NCBI RefSeq assembly: GCF_943913045.1
Contig: NZ_CALTVH010000012.1
Span: 12,501 to 42,813 of the forward strand
From: an uncultured Ezakiella sp.
Lineage (GTDB): Bacteria; Bacillota; Clostridia; Tissierellales; Peptoniphilaceae
DNA length: 30,313 bases
Direction: 5' to 3'
Shown here: in pieces, positions 14,136 to 22,478 of the stretch
How the letters are laid out: each line of letters begins with the position of its first letter
Position numbering within the stretch: position 1 is the first letter of the stretch
Notes under the pieces: generated by a model
Seen by the model: the letters and a program-made list of their open reading frames with translations, nothing else
Told to the model about the DNA's origin: nothing
The model's database searches: none
Position numbers and translations under genes: made by a program

Positions 14136-16063
14136 AGAAGGCCCTTTACAGAGTGCTAAGGCCAATGACCTTTGCAGAAGTTATAGATAAGGACATCATT
14201 ACATCTGTTCTAAAAAATCAAATAAAAAACCAGGCGACCAGCCATGGCTATCTCTTTTGCGGAACTCATGGCACTGGTAAGACCTCTGTGGCCAAAATTT
14301 TTTCGCGGGCGGTCAATTGTTTAAATCCGATTGACGGCGAGCCCTGCAACAAGTGCAAAAATTGCTTGGAAATTTTGGAAGACAGGTCAGTTGACGTCCT
14401 TGAACTGGACGCGGCTTCCAACAACGGAGTAGACAACATTCGCGAGCTCAAAAGCATGGGCGTTTATCCGCCTTCTAATTTGAAAAAGAAAGTCTACATC
14501 ATTGACGAGGCCCACATGCTTTCAAACTCGGCCTTCAATGCGCTTTTAAAAATCTTGGAAGAACCGCCAGAACATTTAATTTTTATTTTGGCGACTACGG
14601 ACCCAGACAAATTACCCGACACGGTAAAGTCCCGCGTCCAAAGATTTGACTTCCACACCATTTCAAAGCGGGCAATTGAAGTTGCCTTAAAAAATGCAGC
14701 GGTAAAATTAAATGAAGACATAGATGATTCTGTTTTTAAATTAATAGCCAATGAGTCTAGGGGGTCAATGCGGGATGCGCTCTCAGCCCTTGACCAAGTT
14801 TTGGGACTTCCTCAAAGGCCTATCGGCGAGAAGGAAGCCGTAGAACTCTTGGGACTGACGGGTATTTATGAACTAATGCCCCTGGTTAGGTCCATGATAA
14901 ATTTCGATTACATGGGAGTCCTAAAGGAAAGTGACCAGCTGGAAGACTTGGGCAGGAGTCCGGAGAAATTAATTTACTCGCTCATGCAAATCTTTAGAGA
15001 TCTTTATGTTTTAAAGATTGATGGGGACGCCGACGTTTTAAATAAGGAAGAGTATTTTAAAATTATAAATCAAATCGAAGTGCCAGCTATTTTAAATATA
15101 TTGGAAAGGCTGAGGCTGATTTTAAACGACATTACAAATGCCTATGACCGCTTTATGGTCTTTCAAATTGGTCTACTTGGCATCGTCAAGGACGATTATA
15201 TAAAGAGTCAGTCCTATCCTACTGGCCCGGTCCATAGGCCAGAGCCAAGTGCAGATGCGAAGGCAAGCACAAGTGAAAAACAAAATGCGCTTTCAAATGC
15301 AAAAGAAAATGCTCTTTCAAATACAAAAGAAAATGTAAATACAAATGAAAATGCTCAAGTAAAATCAAATGCAATTTCACCTGCAGAGAAAAAGCCGACT
15401 GCAAGTGAGCACCAAGATGTTGGAGAGGATGACCCCTACGCCAACCTAGATTTTATCGAGGGCGTGGACACGGAAGAGGCCTACGATTTTGAGCCGGAAT
15501 CCAGAATCCAAAAAGCGAAGGTTAGCGACCGACCAGTGACTAGTGACCAGGCGGATGCTAGTAAAGAGGCGGCCACAAGTAAGAGTGCGGGCACAAGTGG
15601 AAGAGCAAAGGCCAGTGAAGGTCCACAGGCTACTGATCAGGCAGGCACAAGTGAAGGTCCACAGGCTACTGATCAGGCGGACGCAAGTGAAATTGCAGAG
15701 GCAAATGGATCTACCCAAGCTAGCGACCAGATAAAGGAAAGTGAAAGTCCAGAGGCCAGGCCAGAAGATGATGGCGAAGACAATCCGTCGGGCAATGAAA
15801 TCTATGACACATTGGTTGAAAATTTGCCCATGCTGATTGACATTAACGAGGTATTTTTTATTAGGCTGGAGGGCAATCACTTGATCTTTAGATTAAAAAA
15901 TCCTGCTGTAAACGACAGTCGCCTTGATATGTTTAAGGCAGATATTGAAGAAGTGATTTTTAGTTCCTACGGCAGACGGGTAAGTATTTTAAAGGAGAAC
16001 GAGGATCCGGCCATTGAAAGGGCCAAGGCCTTGTTTGGAGATAAATTAAATATAATAAATTAA
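14132..16063 (+). CDS. dnaX: DNA polymerase III subunits gamma/tau
   Basis: The 643-residue clamp-loader ATPase has Walker A GTHGTGKTS (44-52), a zinc-binding cysteine set with CNKCKNC (72-78), Walker B YIIDEAHML and sensor 1 ILATTDPDKLP. Domain III follows to about residue 360. Residues about 365-550 form a low-complexity linker rich in Ser, Ala, Asn and acidic residues, with a 12-residue tandem repeat. A conserved C-terminal piece follows (from about 560, NLPMLIDINEVFFIRLEGNHL). It loads the sliding clamp and links the polymerases at the fork. In the organism order dnaX-ybaB-recR is widely conserved, as here. No frameshift heptamer for making gamma was recognised. Confidence 0.95.
   Translation: MKKALYRVLRPMTFAEVIDKDIITSVLKNQIKNQATSHGYLFCGTHGTGKTSVAKIFSRAVNCLNPIDGEPCNKCKNCLEILEDRSVDVLELDAASNNGVDNIRELKSMGVYPPSNLKKKVYIIDEAHMLSNSAFNALLKILEEPPEHLIFILATTDPDKLPDTVKSRVQRFDFHTISKRAIEVALKNAAVKLNEDIDDSVFKLIANESRGSMRDALSALDQVLGLPQRPIGEKEAVELLGLTGIYELMPLVRSMINFDYMGVLKESDQLEDLGRSPEKLIYSLMQIFRDLYVLKIDGDADVLNKEEYFKIINQIEVPAILNILERLRLILNDITNAYDRFMVFQIGLLGIVKDDYIKSQSYPTGPVHRPEPSADAKASTSEKQNALSNAKENALSNTKENVNTNENAQVKSNAISPAEKKPTASEHQDVGEDDPYANLDFIEGVDTEEAYDFEPESRIQKAKVSDRPVTSDQADASKEAATSKSAGTSGRAKASEGPQATDQAGTSEGPQATDQADASEIAEANGSTQASDQIKESESPEARPEDDGEDNPSGNEIYDTLVENLPMLIDINEVFFIRLEGNHLIFRLKNPAVNDSRLDMFKADIEEVIFSSYGRRVSILKENEDPAIERAKALFGDKLNIIN
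15614..15678 (+). repeat. 36-nt tandem repeat within dnaX
   Basis: A 29-nt stretch starting AGTGAAGGTCCACAGG occurs at 15614-15642 and again without change at 15650-15678, offset by 36 nt (12 codons). It encodes two copies of SEGPQATDQA in the linker. The perfect identity points to a recent duplication. Confidence 0.9.
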
Positions 16064-16084
16064 AATAAATTTTAGGAGGTAAGA

Positions 16085-16414
16085 ATGAGAAATTTTCCAG
16101 GTGGCGGCAATATGAAAAAAATGATGAAGGAAATGCAAAAGCTACAAAAGGATATGCAAGAGAGCCAAGAGGCTATTGAAAACGAAGAATTTGAAGTTTC
16201 AGTTGGGGGCGGAGTTGTAAAGCTTACAATCAACGGCAAAAAGGAAGTCCTATCCATGGACATCGACCCAGATGTAGTTGATCCAGATGATATTGAAACC
16301 CTGACTGATTTAATTATTGCAGCTGTTAACCAAGGCATCACTACTGCCGAAGAAAAAATGAATGAATCCATGGGCAAGTACACCCAAGGACTCAACTTGC
16401 CAGGAATGTTTTAA
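16085..16414 (+). CDS. ybaB: Nucleoid-associated protein YbaB/EbfC
   Basis: A 109-residue protein with the YbaB/EbfC layout. It has a charged N-terminal helix (MKKMMKEMQKLQKDMQESQ), the strand FEVSVGGGVVKLTINGKKEVLSMDIDPD, then a C-terminal helix (ADLIIAAVNQ-like ALTDLIIAAVNQG). It binds DNA as a dimer. A strong TAGGAGG site precedes the ATG. It lies between dnaX and recR, the usual order, and its stop overlaps the recR start (TAATG). Confidence 0.95.
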   Translation: MRNFPGGGNMKKMMKEMQKLQKDMQESQEAIENEEFEVSVGGGVVKLTINGKKEVLSMDIDPDVVDPDDIETLTDLIIAAVNQGITTAEEKMNESMGKYTQGLNLPGMF

Positions 16415-17010
16415 TGGCAGATAATTACGTTGACAATTTGTCGGACAGGCTGTCCAAGTTGCCGGGCATTGGTAGAAAGTCGGCCAAGCGCCTGGCCTTT
16501 CACATTTTAAATATGCCTGAGGCGGATGTGGACGCACTGGTTGACGCCATTGTAATGGCCAAGGATAAGATCCAGCGCTGTAAGATGTGCGGAAACTTTT
16601 CCCAAGAGGAAATTTGCCCGATTTGTAGCTCGCCCAACCGCGACCACTCCAAGCTCATGGTGGTTGCATCTGTCAAGGACATTGACGCCTTTGAAGAGTC
16701 GCTGGGCTATGATGGGCTTTATTTTGTTTTGAAAAATGACGAGCTAAGCCCAATTAAAGGCATTGGTCCAAAAGAAATTGGCGCCGACGAATTTGTCGAG
16801 AGATTAAAATCAGAAGAAGTTAAGGAAATTATTTTGGCCCTGGCCACGAATATTGAAAGCGAACACACGGCAAAATTTTTGTCCATGCTGGCCAAGGAGG
16901 CTGGCAAAAAAGTTTCCACGCTTTCAACTGGACTACCTGTTGGCGGGGTCCTAGAATACTTTGATCCTCTGACTCTAAGACGGAGTTATGAGGGTAGGAT
17001 TGAAATTTAG
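16414..17010 (+). CDS. recR: Recombination mediator protein RecR
   Basis: The 198-residue protein has the helix-hairpin-helix near residues 10-30 (LSKLPGIGRKSAKRLAFH), a four-cysteine zinc finger (CKMCGNFSQEEICPIC, about 56-71), and a TOPRIM domain with VVASVKDIDAFE and the E/D residues typical of RecR. It acts with RecF/RecO to load RecA on gapped DNA. The length matches the family and the start is the ATG in the TAATG junction with ybaB. Confidence 0.96.
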   Translation: MADNYVDNLSDRLSKLPGIGRKSAKRLAFHILNMPEADVDALVDAIVMAKDKIQRCKMCGNFSQEEICPICSSPNRDHSKLMVVASVKDIDAFEESLGYDGLYFVLKNDELSPIKGIGPKEIGADEFVERLKSEEVKEIILALATNIESEHTAKFLSMLAKEAGKKVSTLSTGLPVGGVLEYFDPLTLRRSYEGRIEI

Positions 17011-17018
17011 AGGTGTAT

Positions 17019-19856
17019 ATGTACAAGGGATATAAATTAATTAAGGAAGAATGGCTGGACGAGTACAAGTCCAAGGCCAGATTATTTGAACACGAAAAGA
17101 CAGGCGCCCGCGTTTTAAAGATGGAAAACGATGACGACAACAAGGCTTTTTCAATTGGCTTCAAGACTGTTCGCGAGGACAGCACAGGCATTTGCCATAT
17201 ACTTGAACACTCAGTTCTAAGCGGCAGCCGCAAGTACAAGACCAAGGAGCCTTTTATGGACTTGATCAAAAATTCTTTGCAAACTTTTTTGAATGCAATG
17301 ACTTTTAACGACAAGACCATTTATCCGATTTCATCCAGGAACGAAAGGGACTTTTTTAATCTCTGCGATGTTTATTTGGACGCTGTATTTTTCCCAGCCC
17401 TTCACGAAAACGACAAGATTTTCAAGCAAGAAGGCTGGCACTATGAACTTGAAAATGCAGACGACGATATAAAGATAAACGGTGTTGTCTACAATGAAAT
17501 GAAGGGGGCCATGTCCTCAGATATTTCTCAAGTTTATGAGCTAATCGGCAAGCACCTGTATCCAAATTCTTCTTATTGCTACAATTCAGGTGGGGATCCC
17601 GCGGATATTCCAGCCCTGACTTTGGACGAGCTCCGCGCCTACCACAAGAGCCACTACAATCCATCTAACTCCTATGTTTATTACTGGGGCAATGGGGACA
17701 CAGAAAAGGAACTGGCTCATTTGGATGAATACTTATCTCAATTTGACCGCATTGATGTGGTCGATGATATGAAGGATATTCAGCCTTTGGAAAAATCTTT
17801 TGAAAAAGAACTGTATTATTACGGGGAAGAAAAGGCCAAGAATGATTTTGTAACCGTGTCCTTCGTTTGCGGGGACGGAAAAAATCCTGTGGATAAATTA
17901 ATCCACGATTTAATCGAGTCAGCTATGATTAGCGAAGACGGGGCCAATATCAAGGACCGCCTGATCCAAGAGGGCTTGGCCGAAGACGTTACTGGCATTT
18001 ATTCTATTGGAGATAAATTAAATTTCTCTGTAATTGCCAAGAAGACTGACGCCGCTAACAAGGACAAAATCGTAAAAGTTGTGGAAGAAGAGCTAAAGAA
18101 ACTCGCCGAAGACGGCATTGAAGAAAATGTTTTAAAGGCCCTTATCCACCAACAAAAATACGACACGTTAAACTTTGGCGATAGCCCTCACAAGGGAATT
18201 ATGGTCTACATCAGGGCAACCGATTCCTGGCTTTACGGCAATGACCCAATCCAAGGCCTCAAATTCAAAGAAGCCATTGAGACAATCGAAAAAAATCCTG
18301 ACCTGGTTAAGGACTACGCCAAAAAATATTTAAATGGCGATAAGATGGTCCTCGTAATCAAACCAGACGCAGAACTAAATAATAAGAGGGAAGCCGCCCT
18401 CAAAGAAAAGATGGCAGCCTACAAAAAATCTCTATCGAATGAGGAAATTGATCAATTAATTTCAGACACCAAGGACCTCTTCGCCTTCCAATTATCCGAA
18501 GATAGTGAAGAAGCCAAGGCTACAATTCCTGCCCTTGATGTCAAAGACTTAAAGGCAGAGGTCGAAGAAGTGCCGGTTAAAATCGACGGCAACCTGTCCT
18601 TTGTGGACACCTTTACAAACGGAGTTTTATACATGGACGCCAGCACATCAATCGATGACATGGCAGACGGAGACATAGAAATTTTAAATATAATTTCCAA
18701 ACTCATTGGCAAGGTCGACACTAAAAATTATTCTTACAAGGACTTAAATACAGCCATCAATCTCAAGGCCTACGACTTTGATCAAAGCTTTGCAGCAAGC
18801 AAGTATTACGACAAGGAGAGTGGAGAATTTACTCTAGTACAAAGAATTTCTGCCAACCGGGGAGACTTTGCAGACGCCTTTGAATTACTCAAGGAAATTA
18901 CCTTTAACACAGATTTCTCAAAAATCTCTAGGGTCCGCGAGCTCTTGACAGCTGAGATAACTAAGAAAAAGATGACAGCAGTTATGGGCGGAGTTGGAAT
19001 TACACTTGTGGAAGCCTTGAAGGGCTTTGGCAGGGCAGCAGAAATCAGGGCCCTTTTAAGTGGCACTAGAGAAATTAAAGCTATCGAAGAGCTTTTGGCA
19101 AAATCAGATGCAGAGATCGAAAGTATTTTAAATGAAGGCTACAAAATCTACCAAGACATCTTTAATTCAAATGGCCTCTTCCATATCACTGGTGAAGAGG
19201 AAGACTTTGATGAAATTAAAAAAGTTTTGACAGCTGAGGGCCTCTACACTGACAGCAGGGCCCGCAAGGAAATCCCAGTCGGATCTGGTCAAGCCAAGTC
19301 AACAGCCATTGTAGCCATGACAGACGTTAATTATTGCGTAGACGCTTGCCCATACGAGCTCGATAATGGGGCTGACTATGTTGTTTCACGTGCGCTTTCA
19401 AATTCTTACCTGCACGATAACATCAGGGCCAAGGGCGGAGCTTACGGAGATGGGATCAACGTTTCGGCCAATATGGTCTACATGTTTTCCTACCGCGATC
19501 CAAATCTAGACAAGACCTTTGAAGTTTACGAAAACGCTTACGAATGGCTAAGGACCAGGGACTTTAAAGAGGAAGACTTAAATTCTCTCATAATCGGTGC
19601 CTACAATATGTTTGACCCACTCTTAACGGCAAGGCAAAAATCACTGACAGCCTTTGGCATGTTACTCAGCCACAAGACAGTTGATGACACCAACCGCGAA
19701 CTGGGCCAAGCCTTAAAGACTGACAACGAATCCTTCAAGGCCTTCGCAGATAAATTAGAAGCCGCCATGAAGAATAAGGGCCGTGCAGTTCTTACAAACG
19801 ATAAGGGTATGGAAGAAACTAAGATTAAATTCGAAGACAAAATTGAAATAAAATAA
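17019..19856 (+). CDS. M16C-family zinc metalloprotease (PreP-like)
   Basis: The 945-residue protein has the inverted zinc motif HILEH (about residues 60-64), with the third ligand glutamate in VYNEMKGAMSS about 80 residues later. It shows the M16C arrangement of four repeated domains, only the first of which is catalytic. Such enzymes cleave short unfolded peptides in a closed chamber. A peptide-using role fits an amino-acid-fermenting anaerobe, but the substrate here is inferred. GTG at 17013 is an alternative start; the ATG at 17019 is preferred because AGAGGTG just precedes it. It lies 8 nt after recR and is followed by a terminator. Confidence 0.9.
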   Translation: MYKGYKLIKEEWLDEYKSKARLFEHEKTGARVLKMENDDDNKAFSIGFKTVREDSTGICHILEHSVLSGSRKYKTKEPFMDLIKNSLQTFLNAMTFNDKTIYPISSRNERDFFNLCDVYLDAVFFPALHENDKIFKQEGWHYELENADDDIKINGVVYNEMKGAMSSDISQVYELIGKHLYPNSSYCYNSGGDPADIPALTLDELRAYHKSHYNPSNSYVYYWGNGDTEKELAHLDEYLSQFDRIDVVDDMKDIQPLEKSFEKELYYYGEEKAKNDFVTVSFVCGDGKNPVDKLIHDLIESAMISEDGANIKDRLIQEGLAEDVTGIYSIGDKLNFSVIAKKTDAANKDKIVKVVEEELKKLAEDGIEENVLKALIHQQKYDTLNFGDSPHKGIMVYIRATDSWLYGNDPIQGLKFKEAIETIEKNPDLVKDYAKKYLNGDKMVLVIKPDAELNNKREAALKEKMAAYKKSLSNEEIDQLISDTKDLFAFQLSEDSEEAKATIPALDVKDLKAEVEEVPVKIDGNLSFVDTFTNGVLYMDASTSIDDMADGDIEILNIISKLIGKVDTKNYSYKDLNTAINLKAYDFDQSFAASKYYDKESGEFTLVQRISANRGDFADAFELLKEITFNTDFSKISRVRELLTAEITKKKMTAVMGGVGITLVEALKGFGRAAEIRALLSGTREIKAIEELLAKSDAEIESILNEGYKIYQDIFNSNGLFHITGEEEDFDEIKKVLTAEGLYTDSRARKEIPVGSGQAKSTAIVAMTDVNYCVDACPYELDNGADYVVSRALSNSYLHDNIRAKGGAYGDGINVSANMVYMFSYRDPNLDKTFEVYENAYEWLRTRDFKEEDLNSLIIGAYNMFDPLLTARQKSLTAFGMLLSHKTVDDTNRELGQALKTDNESFKAFADKLEAAMKNKGRAVLTNDKGMEETKIKFEDKIEIK

Positions 19857-19862
19857 AAATTA

Positions 19863-19888
19863 AACTGCCCAAGCAAGGGCAGTTTTTT
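19863..19888 (+). terminator. Terminator of the pncB-to-protease unit
   Basis: AACTGCCC (19863-19870), loop AAGCAA, GGGCAGTT (19877-19884), T run to 19888, placed 6 nt after the protease stop codon. Confidence 0.92.
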
Positions 19889-19912
19889 CTTGAAAATAAA
19901 AGACATTTTGTA

Positions 19913-19941
19913 TTGCGTATGTCCATGCAAAGCGCTATAAT
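19913..19941 (+). promoter_or_regulatory. Promoter of the RelB/DinJ-like gene
   Basis: TTGCGT (19913-19918), 17-nt spacer, TATAAT (19936-19941). This makes the true start the ATG at 19964, since an upstream in-frame start would lie in the promoter. Confidence 0.75.
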
Positions 19942-19963
19942 TATTGTAAAAGGAGAAGGTCAT

Positions 19964-20308
19964 ATGGTCAAGACTGAAAGTTTGTATGTAAGAATGGAAC
20001 CTGAACTGAAAAACCAAGCCGAGGAAATTTTATCTAGCTTAGGGCTGTCCGCATCAACGGCGATAAATATGTTTTACAGGCAAATCGTTTTAAAACGCGG
20101 CATACCTTTTGACTTGAAATTGGAAGAGCCCAGACCCCTGTTTTTGGATGAAATGACCAAGGAAGACTTGGATAGGGAAATTCAAAAAGGCATTGACGAT
20201 GTAGAAGCAGGCAGAGCCTACCCAGCAGAGGAAGTTTTTGCTGAGTTGAAAGAAGAATATGGCCTTAAAAATAAAATTGTAGACACAAAAAGAGCACATC
20301 TGCTTTAA
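19964..20308 (+). CDS. RelB/DinJ-family antitoxin without a toxin gene
   Basis: A 114-residue protein beginning MVKTESLYVRMEPELKNQAE, with the ribbon-helix-helix core LGLSASTAINMFYRQIVLKRGIPFDL (about 26-51), typical of the clostridial RelB/DinJ branch. The C-terminal toxin-binding part runs through EVFAELKEEYGLKN, after which family members usually stop. Here the frame goes on for about ten residues into the following terminator stem. AAAGGAGAAGG precedes the ATG. No RelE/YafQ-type toxin follows; the next gene is tyrS on the other strand. It may be a solitary antitoxin or the remnant of a deleted pair. Confidence 0.85.
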   Translation: MVKTESLYVRMEPELKNQAEEILSSLGLSASTAINMFYRQIVLKRGIPFDLKLEEPRPLFLDEMTKEDLDREIQKGIDDVEAGRAYPAEEVFAELKEEYGLKNKIVDTKRAHLL

Positions 20309-20330
20309 ATACAGGTGTGCTCTTTGCTTT
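20289..20330. terminator. Convergent terminator between the antitoxin gene and tyrS
   Basis: A 14-bp stem, AAAGAGCACATCTG (20289-20302) with CAGGTGTGCTCTTT (20312-20325), has one G-U pair. On the minus strand it is followed by a T run, so it serves tyrS best. The left arm codes for the last residues of the antitoxin. Confidence 0.85.
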
Positions 20331-20336
20331 TCATAT

Positions 20337-21551
20337 TTATTTTGCTGTGATCTTGAGGAAGGTCTTTTTACCTTTTTTGATCACGAATTCTTGGTCGAAT
20401 TTATCGGCTGGTAAATTCAATTGTGGGTCGGTGATTTTTTCGTCGTCGATTGATACACCGCCACCTTGGATGAGTTTTCTGGCTTCGCCGTTTGATTTAG
20501 CGAGGCCTGCTTCAACCATTAGTGACAAGATGCCAATGCCGTCTGCGATTTTTTCCTTTTCGATTTCAAAGGCTGGCATATTTTCCAAATCCATCTTGCC
20601 TGAGAAGAGCTTGCGGGCAGTTTCAATTGCTTGGTCAGCTGCTTCCTTGCCGTGGACATCCTTGGTGATTTCGTAGGCCAGGATTTCCTTTTGCCTGTTG
20701 ATATCTTCCTCACTTGCTATTCTGTCTATTTCATCAAGTGACAAGAATGTTAACTGTAACATAAATTTCTTTACGTCCCTGTCGTCGACATTTCTAAAGT
20801 ATTGGTAGAGATCAAATGGAGAGGTCTTGTTTTCGTCCAGCCAAACAGCATTACCCATGGACTTACCCATTTTGACTCCGTCAGCGTTAACGAGGAGTGG
20901 AATGGTCATGGAGTAGACCTTGGCGTCTTCCTTCCTGCGAACGAGTTCGTAGCCGCCTAGCATATTGGACCATTGGTCTGATCCGCCAACTTGCAAAATA
21001 CAATCTTGTTCTCTATATAGCTTCAAGAAGTCGTATGATTGCATGAGCATGTAGGAGAATTCAAAAAATGTCAGCCCGTCTTGGAGACGATTTTTGTAGC
21101 AGTCGAATGTAAGCATTCTATTAACTGTAAATTCTGTACCAATTTCGCGAACAAATTCCAAAAAGTTCAAATCTCTTAGCCAGTCGCCGTTGTTCATAAA
21201 GAGGCCATGGTCGCCGTCCATATTTAAAAATTTGGATAGTTGCTTTTTGAAGCATTCGGCATTGTGGTTAATAAAATCCAAACTCATAAGGGATCTCATG
21301 TCGTTTCTGCCGGATGGGTCGCCGATTAAAGTCGTGCCGCCACCGATCAGGGCGATGGGCCTGTGGCCTGCCATTTGCATCCGCTTCATAAGGGTGATTA
21401 CCAGATAGTGGCCGGCTGTGAGTGAGTCCGCTGTGCAGTCAAAACCTACATAAAAAGTGACTTTGTCATTGTTCAATTTTTCTTCGAGTTCTTCGGGGTA
21501 AGTCATCTGATCAATTAGTCCCCTGGCTCTTAATTCTTCAACTAATTTCAT
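20337..21551 (-). CDS. tyrS: Tyrosine--tRNA ligase
   Basis: The 404-residue protein has the class I synthetase layout. The HIGH-like motif sits in FDCTADSLTAGHYLV, the tyrosine pocket includes the region LMQSYDFLKLY and QVGGSDQWSNMLGG, and the KMSKS equivalent is KMGKS in ADGVKMGKSMGNAVWL. An S4-like RNA-binding domain ends it (EARKLIQGGGVSIDDEKITD). It charges tRNA-Tyr. AGGAGGG precedes the ATG, and a tyrosine T-box leader controls it. Confidence 0.95.
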   Translation of the reverse strand: MKLVEELRARGLIDQMTYPEELEEKLNNDKVTFYVGFDCTADSLTAGHYLVITLMKRMQMAGHRPIALIGGGTTLIGDPSGRNDMRSLMSLDFINHNAECFKKQLSKFLNMDGDHGLFMNNGDWLRDLNFLEFVREIGTEFTVNRMLTFDCYKNRLQDGLTFFEFSYMLMQSYDFLKLYREQDCILQVGGSDQWSNMLGGYELVRRKEDAKVYSMTIPLLVNADGVKMGKSMGNAVWLDENKTSPFDLYQYFRNVDDRDVKKFMLQLTFLSLDEIDRIASEEDINRQKEILAYEITKDVHGKEAADQAIETARKLFSGKMDLENMPAFEIEKEKIADGIGILSLMVEAGLAKSNGEARKLIQGGGVSIDDEKITDPQLNLPADKFDQEFVIKKGKKTFLKITAK

Positions 21552-21567
21552 ATTTCCCTCCTAAAAT

Positions 21568-21707
21568 AAAAAAACCCAATGAACAATTGGGCGTCGTCAA
21601 ACACGGTACCACCAATCTTCATGGGAATCCATCTCTAGTAAATCTCCTAACGGGGATAAGCCGCCAGCGTCTTTCTCGCTGGAAAAAAGTCATCCGTATC
21701 TATGACT
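21568..21707 (-). promoter_or_regulatory. Tyr T-box leader with very short stem I
   Basis: The minus strand carries the T-box motif GGTGGTACCGTG (21602-21613). A terminator follows, CCCAAT/ATTGGG (21575-21591) with a T run (21568-21574); the antiterminator uses ATTGG of the T-box arm to capture CCAAT. The 5' hairpin is AGTCAT (21702-21707) with ATGACT (21688-21693), closing an 8-nt loop that contains UAC (21696-21698), the tyrosine codon. A second hairpin, CCAGCG/CGCTGG, is at 21664-21682. The leader is about 140 nt, compared with 200-300 for the usual tyrS leader. Confidence 0.88.
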
Positions 21708-21713
21708 GACCTA

Positions 21714-21742
21714 AGTATAGCAGGGATTTGAGAATCTGTCAA
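21714..21742 (-). promoter_or_regulatory. Promoter of tyrS
   Basis: Read on the minus strand: TTGACA (21737-21742), 17-nt spacer, TATACT (21714-21719). It puts the transcript start at about 21707, the first bases of the specifier hairpin. Confidence 0.85.
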
Positions 21743-21744
21743 GA

Positions 21745-21773
21745 TAGAAATGACTGGGTATATTTGTTATAAT
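21745..21773 (+). promoter_or_regulatory. Promoter of the small anchored protein gene
   Basis: Extended -10 TGTTATAAT (TATAAT at 21768-21773) with a weak -35 TAGAAA (21745-21750) at 17 nt. It is back-to-back with the tyrS promoter and excludes any start before 21789. Confidence 0.65.
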
Positions 21774-21788
21774 TTAAGTGGAGGACTT

Positions 21789-22229
21789 ATGAAGTTAAAA
21801 AAGTTTTTGATTGTTACTATTATTATATTTTTAATAATCTTTGGCCTATATAGGTTTTTTCGCATAGACCATGATGAGATGACTTTATCTGCCATCAGCC
21901 TAAACTGGAGTCTGCCCCTGCCCAAGAGTGCCAAGGTTGTGGACCACGAATCTGACACGGGCTTTACGGGCGATGGGGTCAAGTACACGGTTTTAAAATT
22001 CAAAAGGGAAGAGGCGGAGGCGTCAATCTTTGGTAGGCGGTCTAGAAATCCCATACCCTCTGAGGATAAAATCATGGCCAATGATATTTATAAAAGATTT
22101 TTTAAGAAAAACTTTTCATTTGATGACAAGCTTTATGTGGGGACCCTTTCAAAAGAGGGCTACGATTTGATGATTATTTTTTATGACCCGGCTGAGGATA
22201 ATTATATTATTTTTGAGTATTTCTTATAG
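21789..22229 (+). CDS. Small membrane-anchored protein, unknown function
   Basis: A 146-residue protein with one N-terminal membrane segment (about residues 5-22), then a mixed alpha/beta soluble part (WSLPLPKSAKVVDHESDTGF near residues 37-56). It contains no Cys, so it is not a lipoprotein. I do not recognise the family. GTGGAGG lies just upstream of the ATG. It stands alone: divergent from tyrS and about 130 nt before the hut promoter. Confidence 0.75.
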   Translation: MKLKKFLIVTIIIFLIIFGLYRFFRIDHDEMTLSAISLNWSLPLPKSAKVVDHESDTGFTGDGVKYTVLKFKREEAEASIFGRRSRNPIPSEDKIMANDIYKRFFKKNFSFDDKLYVGTLSKEGYDLMIIFYDPAEDNYIIFEYFL

Positions 22230-22361
22230 GAAGATTATTGGAAAAATAAATTAAAACGCTCAAAATTTTGTGGATTTTTTAAAAAAACTCATCTAAAAAA
22301 TATTTGCCAAAGGTTTTTACAAAATATTTACAAATATTTCGTGATTTTAGTCACGATTTAC
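22230..22361. promoter_or_regulatory. AT-rich stretch upstream of the hut promoter with dyads
   Basis: AAATATTT-AC-AAATATTT (22322-22339) is a palindrome centred about 31 nt upstream of the -35. CGTGA-TTTTAG-TCACG (22340-22355) is an inverted repeat just before it. Both are where an activator or repressor could bind. No gene is seen. Confidence 0.45.
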
Positions 22362-22390
22362 TTGCATTAATTTTTTTTAAGTGTTATAAT
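22362..22390 (+). promoter_or_regulatory. Promoter of the hut operon
   Basis: TTGCAT (22362-22367), 17-nt spacer, extended -10 TGTTATAAT (TATAAT at 22385-22390). Confidence 0.82.
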
Positions 22391-22414
22391 TTATTTATTG
22401 AAGGGGGATTTCCT

Positions 22415-22465
22415 ATGAGAAGAAATTTCACAATTCAATTAAAGATTTTGAACCGCAACAATTGA
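22415..22465 (+). CDS. Leader ORF of the hut operon (16 codons)
   Basis: ATG at 22415 has GAAGGGGGA just upstream and opens a 16-codon frame, MRRNFTIQLKILNRNN. Its TGA (22463-22465) lies in the loop of the terminator that follows. It has no histidine codons, so a classical His-attenuation peptide is not indicated; ribosome occupancy of the terminator's left arm would still prevent hairpin formation. Too short for similarity-based support. Confidence 0.5.
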   Translation: MRRNFTIQLKILNRNN

Positions 22466-22478
22466 GTTGCGGTTTTTT
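22451..22478 (+). terminator. Intrinsic terminator in the hut leader (candidate attenuator)
   Basis: AACCGCAAC (22451-22459), loop AATTGA, GTTGCGGTT (22466-22474) and a T run. It sits between the promoter at 22390 and hutH at 22539, with no second promoter visible after it. A further dyad, ATCAC-AGTTAA-GTGAT (22489-22504), lies between it and hutH. Confidence 0.8.
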
